A stretch of 64,000 nt of DNA, taken from contig NZ_BMDT01000001.1 in assembly GCF_014635985.1 (NCBI RefSeq), forward strand, positions 221,293-285,292, given 5' to 3'. Below, in pieces: positions 19,993 through 30,688 of this stretch (position 1 is the first letter of the stretch; every line of letters starts with the position of its first letter). The notes under the pieces are model-generated. The model searched no databases and was not told the origin of the DNA. It worked only from the letters and a program-made list of their open reading frames with translations. The position numbers and the translations under genes were made by a program. Source of the stretch: Enterococcus alcedinis (GTDB lineage: Bacteria > Bacillota > Bacilli > Lactobacillales > Enterococcaceae).

Positions 19993-20907
19993 ATGAAGCA
20001 AGTGAAATTTGGGCAAACGGATTTAGAAGTACCTTCAATTATTTTAGGTTGTATGCGTATTACGAGTGCAGAGGATCCTGTAAAAGTCATTGAATCTGTA
20101 GTGGAGCAAGGGATTACTTTTTTTGACCATGCAGATATTTATGGCCAGGGTGAATGTGAAACCATTTTTGGGTCAGCGTTAAAAGAAACAACGATTCAGC
20201 GAGAAGACTTATTTATTCAATCAAAATGTGGCATCGTTCCTGGTGAAATGTTTGATTTTTCGAAAAAACATATTATTGAGTCAGTGGAAGGCAGTTTGAA
20301 ACGCCTACAAACGGACTACTTAGATGCATTATTATTACACCGTCCAGATACCTTATTTGATCCGGCAGAAGTAGCAGAAGCGTTTGATTTATTAGAACAA
20401 CAAGGAAAAGTGAAACACTTTGGTGTCAGTAATCAAAACCCTGGTCAAATTGAATTATTGAAAAAATTTGTCAAACAGCCACTCGTTGCCAATCAATTAC
20501 AATTTGGAATTAAACATACGGAAATGGTTGATCGAGGTTTCCATGTGAATATGAATGACTCTTTTGCAACGGATCGTGATGGGGGCATTTTAGAATATTC
20601 ACGTCTCCACGATATGACGATTCAAGCGTGGTCACCGTATCAATATGGCCATTTTGAAGGTGTTTTTATTGAGCATGAAAAATTCCCGGAATTAAATCAA
20701 AAATTGCGTCAATTAGCAGATAAATATGAAACAACACCGACTGGTTTAGCTTCAGCTTGGATTTTGACACACCCAGCAAATATGCAAGTGATTGTTGGAA
20801 CGATGAATTTGCAACGATTGAAAGAAATCGCTCATGCGTCACGAATTGAATTGAGCCGTAAAGATTGGTATCAAATTTATTTAGCAGCTGGAAACGTTCT
20901 ACCTTAA
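19993..20907 (+). CDS. Aldo/keto reductase, YdhF-like
   Basis: This is a 304-residue NADPH-type oxidoreductase of the AKR superfamily. The catalytic tetrad is visible: D and Y in FFDHADIYGQGECE, K in FIQSKCGI and H in LLLHRPDT. The GCMRI opening and the overall pattern resemble Escherichia coli YdhF. ATG 19993 was preferred over the upstream open frame from 19972 because GAGGA lies about 11 nt before it. The natural substrate is unknown. A single-gene unit: terminators lie on both sides. Confidence 0.85.
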   Translation: MKQVKFGQTDLEVPSIILGCMRITSAEDPVKVIESVVEQGITFFDHADIYGQGECETIFGSALKETTIQREDLFIQSKCGIVPGEMFDFSKKHIIESVEGSLKRLQTDYLDALLLHRPDTLFDPAEVAEAFDLLEQQGKVKHFGVSNQNPGQIELLKKFVKQPLVANQLQFGIKHTEMVDRGFHVNMNDSFATDRDGGILEYSRLHDMTIQAWSPYQYGHFEGVFIEHEKFPELNQKLRQLADKYETTPTGLASAWILTHPANMQVIVGTMNLQRLKEIAHASRIELSRKDWYQIYLAAGNVLP

Positions 20908-20922
20908 GTAAATAAGACAACG

Positions 20923-20956
20923 AAAGTGCGAAAAGACGAACATTCGCGCTTTTTAA
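20923..20956 (+). terminator. Intrinsic terminator after the aldo/keto reductase
   Basis: AAAGTGCGAA pairs with TTCGCGCTTT, followed by TT, with a 10-nt loop. Confidence 0.78.
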
Positions 20957-21068
20957 TTTGGATAAAGCGATATCTTGGTTGCATTTTATTTAAAAATCGG
21001 CTAAGGTTGCTATGGTGTTGAGAAACGCCCAAACTCATTAAGTAAGAAAAATTGAGAGGATGTTTTTG

Positions 21069-22055
21069 ATGTTTGAGATGCAAGTTTTTGATTATGAGGA
21101 TATTCAGTTAGTTCCGAACAAATGTATTGTAAATAGCCGTTCTGAGTGTGACACTACGGTTCAATTAGGAAAACATAGCTTTAAAATGCCCGTTGTGCCG
21201 GCAAATATGCAAACAATTGTGGATGAAACAATTGCAGAATTTTTAGCGGAAAATGGTTATTTCTATATTATGCACCGTTTTGATGAAGAGGGACGTATTC
21301 CTTTTATCAAAAAAATGCAAGAAAAAGGCTTGATTTCTTCTATTAGTGTAGGTGTAAAAGATTATGAATACCCATTTGTTGAAGAGCTAGCAGCGCAAAA
21401 TACTATCCCAGATTATATTACAATTGATATTGCACATGGACATTCAAACGCCGTGATCAATATGATCAAACACATAAAAAAAGTAATCCCTGAAACATTT
21501 GTGATTGCAGGGAACGTGGGAACGCCAGAAGCCGTTCGTGAATTAGAAAATGCAGGAGCCGATGCTACAAAAGTTGGAATTGGTCCTGGTAAAGTATGTA
21601 TTACAAAATTAAAAACAGGTTTTGGTACTGGTGGATGGCAATTGGCAGCACTACGTTGGTGTGCAAAAGCTGCACGTAAACCAATTATTGCTGACGGTGG
21701 TATCCGTACACATGGAGATATTGCGAAATCGGTTCGCTTTGGTGCATCAATGGTTATGATTGGTTCATTATTTGCTGGACATGAAGAATCTCCAGGTGAA
21801 ACAAAAGTTGAAAATGGTGTTGTTATGAAAGAATATTTCGGTTCAGCATCTGAATTCCAAAAAGGTGAAAAGAAAAACGTTGAAGGTAAGAAAATTTGGG
21901 TTAATCATAAAGGATCTCTACAAGATACGTTAACTGAAATGCAACAAGACTTACAATCATCGATTTCATACGCTGGTGGAAAAGATTTAGAAGCCATTCG
22001 AAAAGTTGATTATGTGATTGTTAAAAATTCGATTTTTAACGGTGATACAATTTAA
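21069..22055 (+). CDS. guaC: GMP reductase
   Basis: GuaC reduces GMP to IMP with NADPH, allowing guanine nucleotides to feed adenine synthesis. ATG 21069 was chosen (GAGAGGA 8 nt upstream; the ATG at 21060 overlaps that site). The IMPDH-fold barrel has the catalytic C177 in [13 protein letters not shown] and the phosphate loops [14 protein letters not shown] and [10 protein letters not shown]. There is no CBS pair, separating it from IMP dehydrogenase. At 328 residues it is the long bacterial type. No PurBox was found upstream. Confidence 0.94.
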   Translation: MFEMQVFDYEDIQLVPNKCIVNSRSECDTTVQLGKHSFKMPVVPANMQTIVDETIAEFLAENGYFYIMHRFDEEGRIPFIKKMQEKGLISSISVGVKDYEYPFVEELAAQNTIPDYITIDIAHGHSNAVINMIKHIKKVIPETFVIAGNVGTPEAVRELENAGADATKVGIGPGKVCITKLKTGFGTGGWQLAALRWCAKAARKPIIADGGIRTHGDIAKSVRFGASMVMIGSLFAGHEESPGETKVENGVVMKEYFGSASEFQKGEKKNVEGKKIWVNHKGSLQDTLTEMQQDLQSSISYAGGKDLEAIRKVDYVIVKNSIFNGDTI

Positions 22056-22062
22056 TTGTTTA

Positions 22063-22100
22063 GGCAGGTTTTTCAGTTTACTGAAAAGACCTGCTTTTTT
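22063..22100 (+). terminator. Intrinsic terminator after guaC
   Basis: GCAGGTTTTTCAGT pairs with CTGAAAAGACCTGC and is followed by TTTTTTT. Confidence 0.88.
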
Positions 22101-22302
22101 TAGTGAAGTTTTTAAAATAGCAGACAGATTTTTAGTATCCGGTTATCAATCAATATTCTTGTAGTTGAACAGAGATATAAAGAAAAGAATTTTATTTCTT
22201 CTCATAGAAAATCATTTTTGAATCGATGGGTGTGAACAATAGTTGCATACAAAGATCCGCTGTTTTGATATACTGTAAAGAGATTACATGAGGAGTGAAG
22301 AT

Positions 22303-23409
22303 ATGACAATTAAAGTTTTTTCTGTTTTTGGCACGCGTCCAGAAGCGATTAAAATGGCTCCGCTTGTCAAAGCGTTAGAAGCGGACCCTCGCTTTGAGTC
22401 GAAAGTCATTGTAACCGGGCAACATCGAGAAATGCTCGATCAAGTATTGACTATTTTTGACATTCAATCTGATTACGATATTAATATTATGTCTACCAAC
22501 CAAACGCTAACAGAGATTACTACGCGAATTTTACTTGCATTACAACCTATTTTAGAAAATGAAAAACCAGATATTTTGCTCGTACATGGTGATACAACGA
22601 CGACTTTTGCTGCATCATTAGCTGCATTTTACCAACAAATCAAAATCGGGCATGTGGAAGCTGGTTTACGGACATGGAATAAGTATTCTCCGTTTCCAGA
22701 AGAAGCCAACCGACAAATGACAGACTGTCTTGCTGATCTGTACTTTGCTCCAACAACAGCGAGTCGAGAGAATTTACTGTTAGAAAATCATCCAGAAGAC
22801 AATATTTTCGTTACAGGAAATACCGCGATTGATGCAATGAAATATACGATTCGCGATTCGCATCAGTTGACTGGTGTCAATCTTCAAGATGATAAAAATA
22901 TTATTTTGACGATGCATCGCCGGGAGAATTTAGGAAGCAAGATGCAAAGCGTATTTTTGGCTGTCAGTCGAATTGCACGTGAATTTCCGGAGTATCAAAT
23001 TATTTTTCCGATGCATAAAAATCCTAAAGTCCGTGATTTAGCACAAAAGCATTTGAGTCAGTTTGCTAATATACAATTAATCGAGCCGCTTGATGTCGTT
23101 GACTTTCATAATCTAATGGCACGAAGTTACTTGATTTTAAGTGACTCAGGTGGCGTTCAAGAAGAAGCGCCATCAATGGGGGTTCCTGTTCTTGTTTTAC
23201 GGGACACAACGGAAAGACCAGAGGGGGTTACAGCTGGTACGTTACGATTAATTGGTACAGATGAGTCAGTTGTCTATCAAGAGATTAAGGAATTATTAAC
23301 AAATAAAACAGCGTATCAAAAAATGGCCCAAGCAAAAAATCCATATGGTGATGGTCAGGCATCGGAACGTATTTTATCTGGTATTTATTCTTTTTTTAAT
23401 CAAAAATAA
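22303..23409 (+). CDS. wecB: UDP-N-acetylglucosamine 2-epimerase (non-hydrolysing)
   Basis: The enzyme interconverts UDP-GlcNAc and UDP-ManNAc for cell-wall polymer or linkage-unit synthesis; the Gram-positive name is mnaA. The 368-residue protein has GTRPEAIKMAPL (10-21), VTGQHREML, the HVEAGLRTW block and the C-terminal SDSGGVQEEAPSMG motif with TERPEG. ATG 22303 has AGGAG 7 nt upstream; the open frame from 22288 includes that site and was rejected. It stands alone between terminators, with no teichoic-acid genes nearby. Confidence 0.93.
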   Translation: MTIKVFSVFGTRPEAIKMAPLVKALEADPRFESKVIVTGQHREMLDQVLTIFDIQSDYDINIMSTNQTLTEITTRILLALQPILENEKPDILLVHGDTTTTFAASLAAFYQQIKIGHVEAGLRTWNKYSPFPEEANRQMTDCLADLYFAPTTASRENLLLENHPEDNIFVTGNTAIDAMKYTIRDSHQLTGVNLQDDKNIILTMHRRENLGSKMQSVFLAVSRIAREFPEYQIIFPMHKNPKVRDLAQKHLSQFANIQLIEPLDVVDFHNLMARSYLILSDSGGVQEEAPSMGVPVLVLRDTTERPEGVTAGTLRLIGTDESVVYQEIKELLTNKTAYQKMAQAKNPYGDGQASERILSGIYSFFNQK

Positions 23410-23426
23410 AAAGGAAATACTAAAGG

Positions 23427-23477
23427 AGAATTGCTGTATTTTTCAGAAAATATCTGAAAAAGGCAATTCTTTTTTGA
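23427..23477 (+). terminator. Intrinsic terminator after wecB
   Basis: AGAATTGC...TTTTTCAG pairs with CTGAAAAA..CAATTCT, followed by TTTTTT. The T-run merges with the -35 of the mgtA promoter. Confidence 0.82.
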
Positions 23478-23502
23478 CAAACGGATGAAGAACACGTAGT
23501 AT
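23474..23502 (+). promoter_or_regulatory. Predicted mgtA promoter
   Basis: TTGACA (23474-23479), a 17-bp spacer and TAGTAT (23497-23502) place a start near 23509, about 60 bp before the M-box. Confidence 0.6.
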
Positions 23503-23566
23503 ATTAAGTGTAGTAAGTGTTGGATACGTAAAAATACGAAACACTTAAATAATCATTTAAATAATT

Positions 23567-23733
23567 GTTAGGTGAGGCTCCTATAAAGAAACAAGCTGCT
23601 GCCGCGAAAGAATCGAGAGATTCTGAGTTGGTTAACAGGAATAATCGCGAAGGTTATTCATAATGTAGCTGATAAGTCCGATGACTTGTCTACGCTTTAT
23701 AGTGCTAAAGCTCAACGGTGACTATGAAAAGTA
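23567..23733 (+). promoter_or_regulatory. M-box (ykoK) magnesium riboswitch
   Basis: The conserved M-box string GTTAGGTGAGGCTCCTATA opens the element, followed by GCTGCTGCC, a short hairpin, GGTTAACAG, AATGTAGCTG, TTGTCTACGC and AGTGCTAAAGCTCAACGG, all in the canonical order. Mg2+ binding folds this aptamer and favours the terminator directly downstream, shutting off the mgtA transporter when magnesium is plentiful. Confidence 0.95.
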
Positions 23734-23736
23734 AGA

Positions 23737-23772
23737 GCGCATACTCATTGTTGAGTATGCGTTTTATTTTTG
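23737..23772 (+). terminator. M-box expression-platform terminator
   Basis: GCATACTCA pairs perfectly with TGAGTATGC around a TTGT loop and is followed by GTTTTATTTTTG. It lies just after the M-box. Confidence 0.88.
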
Positions 23773-23816
23773 TTCTGACCGCTACCGTTATGAAAATGAT
23801 CAAGAAAGGACGGATG

Positions 23817-23870
23817 ATGAATTGGATAACCCCGATGCCCAGAGGATTAATAACAGGATTCACCCGTTAA
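23817..23870 (+). CDS. Possible MgtL-like leader peptide upstream of mgtA
   Basis: A 17-codon open frame encodes MNWITPMPRGLITGFTR. It lies after the M-box terminator and 42 bp before mgtA. AAAGGA (23805-23810) is 6 nt before ATG 23817; the adjacent in-frame ATG 23814 is 3 nt from it. Length and the TPMPR core followed by a terminal FTR resemble the enterobacterial MgtL peptide [17 protein letters not shown], whose proline-rich translation controls mgtA under low Mg2+. Position, ribosome site and the overlapping alternative RNA pairings support a regulatory role, but a frame this short could arise by chance and homology is not established. Confidence 0.5.
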   Translation: MNWITPMPRGLITGFTR

Positions 23871-23891
23871 GTCATAAGGGGCAAGAATCCT
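23843..23891 (+). promoter_or_regulatory. Mutually exclusive RNA pairings upstream of the mgtA ribosome site
   Basis: Two AGGATT copies (23843-23848 and 23855-23860) can each pair with the single AATCCT at 23886-23891, 10 nt before the mgtA Shine-Dalgarno sequence. TGCCC (23836-23840) can also pair with GGGCA (23879-23883). The left-hand elements lie within the leader reading frame, so ribosome position could decide which helix forms. Confidence 0.45.
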
Positions 23892-23912
23892 AATAAATGA
23901 GGAGGAATGACA

Positions 23913-26507
23913 ATGATCAAAAACAATGGATTAAAAGAACAAGAACTAAAAAAACTCGCATTTTTATCTGAACGAGAGCTGTATATGGAGTTACGCTCCT
24001 CACCGCAAGGTCTTTCAGCAGAAGATGCAAAAGAACGTTTGGAAGAATTTGGGCCTAATAAAGTCGACGCTCAAAAACCAACACCTGCTTGGCTTGTATT
24101 TCTTTCTGCTTTTAAAGACGCGTTTGTCCTCGTACTTACAGGATTAATGCTCGTTTCTTTGCTAGTAAAAGACTATGAAGCGGCAATTGTAATGGCTGTA
24201 ATGATTGCAGCAAGTGTGACGATTACGTTTATTCAAAACATTCGTTCGCAAAAAGCCAGTGAGGCGTTGAAAGAGTTAATTGAAAACACGTGTGCCGTTG
24301 TTCGAAATAATGAAACCATTGAAATTCCAATGGATGAGGTTGTTCCAGGAGACGTTGTGCGTCTTGCAACAGGTGATATGATTCCCGCTGACGCTGTTTT
24401 AATTTGGACGAATGACTTATTCGTCAATCAATCATCGTTAACTGGTGAGTCGATGCCAGTGGAAAAATTTGTCGACCCGGGTGTCGAAAAAGAAGCGACC
24501 GATCTTTCAGCAATTGAAATGCAAGATGTTATCTTTATGGGGACAGACGTCTTAAGTGGTCAAGGAACAGCTATTATTTTAAAAACAGGACAAAACACCT
24601 TTTTTGGTGATATTGCGAAAAATGCGACGAAAAAAAGAGGTAGAACGACTTTTGACGAAGGGTTAGTTCGTGTGAGTAAATTACTCTTACGTATGGTTAT
24701 GGTTTTATTCCCAATTGTTTTCGTATTGAATGGCCTAACCAAAGGTGATTGGAGTGAAGCCTTCTTCTTTGCGATTGCCGTTGCGGTAGGCTTGACACCA
24801 GAAATGCTACCAATGATTGTGACAAGTAACTTAGCCAAAGGCGCTTTAACCCTTTCAAAAGAAAAAGTAATTGTAAAAGAATTACCTTCGATTCAAAACT
24901 TAGGCAGTATGGATGTCCTATGTACGGATAAAACAGGGACGATTACTGAAGATCGGGTTGTTTTAGTTCAACACATCAATCCCTTAGGAGAAGAAAATGA
25001 TGAAGTGCTCGATGTTGCGTACTTGAACTCTTTTTACCAAACGGGTTGGAAAAACTTAATGGATATTGCGGTTATAAACTATTTTGAAGAAAATGATCGC
25101 CAAGTGGCTTTTAAAAACATTCAAAAAATTGATGAGATTCCATTTGATTTTTCTCGCCGTCGATTAACAGTCGTTATGGATGTCGATGGGCATCAACTAA
25201 TGGTTACTAAAGGTGCCGTTGAAGAAATGGAGTCGGTGTGTTCACACGTTAAAATCAACGGTGAAGTCACAAGTATTACAGAGGAGTTGCGGGAGAAAAT
25301 GCGCAACGTTAACCGTCGTTTAAACGAACAAGGGATGAGAGTTTTAACTGTTGCGACACGTTTGGATGTCCATGATAATGCGGTTTATTCGATTAGTGAT
25401 GAAAAAGAAATGACAATTATCGGATTCATGGGCTTTTTAGATCCAGCTAAAAAATCAGCAGTTACAGCAATAGATTCCTTACATAAGCACGGTGTCGCCG
25501 TGAAAGTTTTGACAGGTGACAATGCGGTTGTTGCACAAAAAGTTTGTAAAGATGTAGGAATTGAAGCCGATCGCTTTTATTTAGGAACGGATGTGGATCA
25601 AATGTCGGATGAAGAGTTAGCGCAAGCGGCCGAAACGGTTCATTTATTTGCTAAATTACATCCCATGCAAAAATCGCGTATAATAGAAGCAATTCAAAGC
25701 AAAGGTCATACGGTTGGATTTATGGGCGATGGTATTAATGATGCCCCGGCACTACGGACAGCTGATGTAGGAATATCAGTTGATACCGCTGCAGATATTA
25801 CAAAAGATGCAAGTTCCATTATTTTACTCGAAAAAAGTTTAGATGTATTGGCACACGGCGTGATTGAAGGACGTAAAGTCTTTAGTAATATTATGAAATA
25901 TATTAAAATTACCATTAGCTCGAATTTTGGGAATGTCTTTTCTATTTTAGTAGCAAGTGCTTTCTTGCCGTTTCTACCGATGTTATCGATTCAACTACTC
26001 GTGCAAAACTTAATTTATGGAATTGCACAGCTAACGATTCCGTGGGATCGTGTGGATCAATCAGAACTTGAAAAACCGGTTAAATGGCAGATTGGTGGAC
26101 TATTGAAATTCACGCTTTATATTGGACCGGTAAGTAGCCTGTTTGATGTTATTGGTTTTATCGTTATGTGGTTTGTTTTTTCAGCCAATACGGTTGCCGA
26201 ACAAAGTATCTTCCAAGCTGGCTGGTTTATGATTGGATTAGTCACACAAACGCTGGTCGTACATGTTGTACGCACCAAAAAGGTGCCATTTGTTCAAAGT
26301 ATCGCATCGCTACCTGTACTAATTTCAACCTTGCTTGCAATCATTGCGGCGTTCGTAATTATTTTGACACCACTTCGTACATTGTTTGATTTTGGTGCAT
26401 TGCCAAGTAATTATTGGATTTGGTTTGTTGGAATCGTTGCTGCATACCTGATTACATTAGAATTTGCCAAACGTTTGTATATTCGCTTAACAGGTGAATG
26501 GCTCTGA
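23913..26507 (+). CDS. mgtA: Magnesium-importing P-type ATPase
   Basis: MgtA takes up Mg2+ through the membrane at the cost of ATP (P3B-type ATPase). ATG 23913 was preferred over 23907 because GGAGGA (23901-23906) then has a 6-nt spacing. Of 864 residues, the N-terminal cytoplasmic segment is followed by TM1-2, the actuator domain with LTGESMPVEK, TM3-4 with VGLTPEMLPMI, the phosphorylation motif D339-KTGT, the hinge MGDGINDAPAL and six C-terminal TM helices. Control is by the M-box and possibly by a leader peptide. A terminator follows. Confidence 0.95.
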   Translation: MIKNNGLKEQELKKLAFLSERELYMELRSSPQGLSAEDAKERLEEFGPNKVDAQKPTPAWLVFLSAFKDAFVLVLTGLMLVSLLVKDYEAAIVMAVMIAASVTITFIQNIRSQKASEALKELIENTCAVVRNNETIEIPMDEVVPGDVVRLATGDMIPADAVLIWTNDLFVNQSSLTGESMPVEKFVDPGVEKEATDLSAIEMQDVIFMGTDVLSGQGTAIILKTGQNTFFGDIAKNATKKRGRTTFDEGLVRVSKLLLRMVMVLFPIVFVLNGLTKGDWSEAFFFAIAVAVGLTPEMLPMIVTSNLAKGALTLSKEKVIVKELPSIQNLGSMDVLCTDKTGTITEDRVVLVQHINPLGEENDEVLDVAYLNSFYQTGWKNLMDIAVINYFEENDRQVAFKNIQKIDEIPFDFSRRRLTVVMDVDGHQLMVTKGAVEEMESVCSHVKINGEVTSITEELREKMRNVNRRLNEQGMRVLTVATRLDVHDNAVYSISDEKEMTIIGFMGFLDPAKKSAVTAIDSLHKHGVAVKVLTGDNAVVAQKVCKDVGIEADRFYLGTDVDQMSDEELAQAAETVHLFAKLHPMQKSRIIEAIQSKGHTVGFMGDGINDAPALRTADVGISVDTAADITKDASSIILLEKSLDVLAHGVIEGRKVFSNIMKYIKITISSNFGNVFSILVASAFLPFLPMLSIQLLVQNLIYGIAQLTIPWDRVDQSELEKPVKWQIGGLLKFTLYIGPVSSLFDVIGFIVMWFVFSANTVAEQSIFQAGWFMIGLVTQTLVVHVVRTKKVPFVQSIASLPVLISTLLAIIAAFVIILTPLRTLFDFGALPSNYWIWFVGIVAAYLITLEFAKRLYIRLTGEWL

Positions 26508-26535
26508 TTTATCAATAAATTGAAAAAGAATGAAT

Positions 26536-26587
26536 TAAAAAGAAATGGTTTTCTGTGAAATTTCATAGAGAAACTGTTTCTTTTTAT
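26536..26587 (+). terminator. Intrinsic terminator after mgtA
   Basis: AAAAAGAAATGGTTTTC pairs with GAGAAACTGTTTCTTTTT around a GTGAAATTTCAT loop. Confidence 0.8.
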
Positions 26588-26754
26588 TTGAAAACTGTCA
26601 TATTCATTTTTAGTTAAAAAAGATAAATTGTACTGATTGAGGATTTTTCACAAGCGTTAGAGTTGATGCAAAGGTTGCTAATTAGGCGTTTCCTGTTTTT
26701 ATTTTTGAATAAGCTGTACTAATAATACAGAAAAAAGAAAAAGTGAATGGTTGA

Positions 26755-28065
<1,311 letters not shown>

Positions 28066-28068
28066 AAA

Positions 28069-29046
28069 ATGGCACAAATGACAATGATTCAAGCAATCAC
28101 TGATGCACTTGCTTGTGAATTAGCAGCTGACGAAAACGTAGTCATGTTTGGTGAAGACGTTGGTAAAAACGGTGGGGTTTTCCGTGCAACAGAAGGCTTA
28201 CAAGAAAAATTCGGCGAAGAGCGTGTCTTTGATACGCCTTTAGCAGAATCAGGAATTGGCGGACTAGCTTTTGGTTTAGCTTTAGAAGGTTACCGTCCAG
28301 TACCAGAAATTCAATTCTTTGGTTTCGTTTTCGAAACAATGGATGAAGTAGTTGCACAAATGGCACGTACGCGTTACCGTATGGGCGGCACTCGTAATTT
28401 ACCTATTACAATTCGTTCACCATTTGGTGGAGGTGTGCATACACCAGAATTACACTCAGATAACTTAGAAGGCTTAATCGCTCAATCTCCTGGTATCCGT
28501 GTTGTTATTCCGTCAAATCCATATGATGCAAAAGGACTATTAATTGCTTCTATTAGAAGTAATGATCCAGTTGTTTTCTTAGAGCACATGAAATTATACC
28601 GTTCATTCCGTGATGAAGTTCCTGAAGAATCTTATGTTGTACCATTAGATAAAGCTGGAATCACTCGTGAAGGTAAAGATGTTTCAATTATTACTTACGG
28701 TGCAATGGTTCGTGAATCAATCAAAGCAGCAGAAGTATTAGAAAAAGAAAACATTGACGTTGAAATCATTGATTTACGTACGGTAGCTCCTTTAGATTTA
28801 GAAACAATTTTAGCATCTGTTGAAAAAACAGGACGTGTTGTTGTCGTTCAAGAAGCTCAAAAACAAGCTGGAGTTGGCGCACAAGTTGCTGCTGAAATTG
28901 CTGAACGTTCAATTCTTTCATTAGAAGCACCAATCGGACGTATTGCTGCACCAGATACTATTTTCCCATTTGGTCAAGCTGAGGGCGCATGGTTACCTAA
29001 CGCAAAAGATATTGAAGATAAAGTAAGAGAAATCGCAAACTTTTAA
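28069..29046 (+). CDS. pdhB: Pyruvate dehydrogenase E1 beta subunit
   Basis: E1 beta completes the heterotetrameric ThDP enzyme. The 325-residue sequence has the transketolase-like pyrimidine domain ([16 protein letters not shown], residues 25-40, with the catalytic glutamate region) and the C-terminal domain beginning [10 protein letters not shown] and containing [11 protein letters not shown]. It lies between pdhA and pdhC in the standard order, with a 30-bp gap to pdhC containing AAAGGGAG. Confidence 0.97.
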   Translation: MAQMTMIQAITDALACELAADENVVMFGEDVGKNGGVFRATEGLQEKFGEERVFDTPLAESGIGGLAFGLALEGYRPVPEIQFFGFVFETMDEVVAQMARTRYRMGGTRNLPITIRSPFGGGVHTPELHSDNLEGLIAQSPGIRVVIPSNPYDAKGLLIASIRSNDPVVFLEHMKLYRSFRDEVPEESYVVPLDKAGITREGKDVSIITYGAMVRESIKAAEVLEKENIDVEIIDLRTVAPLDLETILASVEKTGRVVVVQEAQKQAGVGAQVAAEIAERSILSLEAPIGRIAAPDTIFPFGQAEGAWLPNAKDIEDKVREIANF

Positions 29047-29076
29047 TAGTGCGGATACGAAAGGGAGATAACAGAC

Positions 29077-30681
29077 ATGGCGTTTCAATTTAAATTACCA
29101 GATATTGGTGAAGGAATTGCAGAAGGCGAAATCGTTAAGTGGTTTGTAAACGTTGGCGATACAGTCAATGAAGACGATACGTTATTAGAAGTACAAAATG
29201 ATAAATCAGTTGAAGAGATCCCATCTCCAGTAACTGGAGTAGTTAAAGCAATTGTTGTAGCAGAAGGCGTAGTAGCTAACGTAGGTGATGTATTGATTGA
29301 AATCGATGCACCTGGTTACGAAAGTGAAGCAGCTTCAGCTCCAGTAGCAGAAGCGGTTCCTGCAGCTGCTGTTGCAGCACCAGCAGCTGAAAGCGCGGGC
29401 GTTTTCCAATTCAAATTACCAGATATCGGTGAAGGAATTGCAGAAGGCGAAATCGTTAAGTGGTTCGTAAGTGTTGGCGATACAGTCAATGAAGACGATA
29501 CATTATTAGAAGTACAAAACGATAAATCAGTTGAAGAGATTCCATCTCCAGTAACGGGTAAAGTAACAAATATCGTTGTAGCAGAAGGCGTAGTAGCAAA
29601 CGTAGGTGATGTCTTAATTGAAATCGACGCACCTGGCCACAACACTGGTGCATCTGTAGCCGCACCAGTAGCGACTGAAGCAGCACCAACACAAGCAGCA
29701 GCGTCAACGTCATCAGCAGTTGTTGCAGCAGCGAACCCAAGCAAACGTGTACTAGCGATGCCATCAGTACGTCAATTTGCTAGAAACAACGATGTTGATA
29801 TTACATTAGTAACGCCAACAGGTAAAGGTGGACGCGTAACAAAAGAAGATATCCAAAGCTTCTTAGCAGGCGGATCAGCAGTACCAGTTGCAGCAGAAGC
29901 GGTAGCAACTGAAACAGCAGCAGCTCCAGCAGCGAAAGCAGCAGTAGCGCCTCAAGCGTTCAGCTCAAACTTAGGTGAATTAGAAACACGCGAAAAATTA
30001 ACACCAATGCGTAAAGCAATTTCTAAAGCAATGGTGAACAGCAAACATACTGCACCTCATGTTACATTACATGACGAAGTAGAAGTTTCAAACCTATGGG
30101 ATCAACGTAAGAAATTTAAAGATGTAGCAGCAGCACAAAATACAAAATTAACGTTCTTACCATATGTTGTTAAAGCATTGACAGCAACAATGAAGAAATT
30201 CCCAGTTATGAACGCTTCAATTGATGATGTCAATCAAGAAGTTGTTTACAAAAACTACTACAACATCGGAATCGCGACAGATACACCAAATGGCTTATAC
30301 GTTCCAAACGTAAAAGATGCTGACCGTAAAGGATTATTTGCAATTGCAGATGAAATCAATACAAAAGCAGCAGCGGCTCATGAAGGTAAATTAGCAGCGG
30401 ACGATATGCGTAATGGTACCGTTACAATTAGTAACATTGGTTCAGTAGGTGGCGCATTCTTTACACCAATCATCAACTACCCAGAAGTAGCGATTTTAGG
30501 TGTGGGTACAATTGCTCAACAACCTGTTGTTAACAAAGAAGGCGAAATTGTTGTTGGTCGCGTAATGAAATTATCATTAAGCTTTGACCACCGTATTGTT
30601 GACGGAGCAACTGCTCAATTAGCAATGAACAACATCAAGCGTCTGTTAGCAGATCCAGAGTTACTATTAATGGAAGGATGA
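29077..30681 (+). CDS. pdhC: Dihydrolipoyl acetyltransferase E2, two lipoyl domains
   Basis: E2 forms the core of the complex and transfers acetyl groups from lipoamide to CoA. Domain order in 534 residues: lipoyl 1 (3-78, lipoyl K43), Ala/Pro linker, lipoyl 2 (110-185, K150), linker, E1/E3-binding domain (about 224-263, with [15 protein letters not shown]), linker, and catalytic domain (about 305-534) ending in [12 protein letters not shown] with the active histidine. The two lipoyl domains are nearly identical in protein and DNA over about 75 codons. Two lipoyl domains are common in enterococci, but such sequence identity suggests recent duplication or conversion. Confidence 0.97.
   Translation: MAFQFKLPDIGEGIAEGEIVKWFVNVGDTVNEDDTLLEVQNDKSVEEIPSPVTGVVKAIVVAEGVVANVGDVLIEIDAPGYESEAASAPVAEAVPAAAVAAPAAESAGVFQFKLPDIGEGIAEGEIVKWFVSVGDTVNEDDTLLEVQNDKSVEEIPSPVTGKVTNIVVAEGVVANVGDVLIEIDAPGHNTGASVAAPVATEAAPTQAAASTSSAVVAAANPSKRVLAMPSVRQFARNNDVDITLVTPTGKGGRVTKEDIQSFLAGGSAVPVAAEAVATETAAAPAAKAAVAPQAFSSNLGELETREKLTPMRKAISKAMVNSKHTAPHVTLHDEVEVSNLWDQRKKFKDVAAAQNTKLTFLPYVVKALTATMKKFPVMNASIDDVNQEVVYKNYYNIGIATDTPNGLYVPNVKDADRKGLFAIADEINTKAAAAHEGKLAADDMRNGTVTISNIGSVGGAFFTPIINYPEVAILGVGTIAQQPVVNKEGEIVVGRVMKLSLSFDHRIVDGATAQLAMNNIKRLLADPELLLMEG
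29092..29634 (+). repeat. Internal direct repeat encoding the two lipoyl domains
   Basis: Sequence from about 29092 to 29314 recurs from about 29413 to 29635, offset by 321 bp (107 codons), with only scattered third-base changes. Both copies contain the lipoylation motif VQNDKSVEE. Confidence 0.85.
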
Positions 30682-30688
30682 TAAACAC

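Noticed and set aside
29316-29744. 142-codon minus-strand frame within pdhC
   Set aside because: It is antisense to the Ala-rich linkers and lipoyl domains of E2; Ala/Pro codons leave the reverse frame open.
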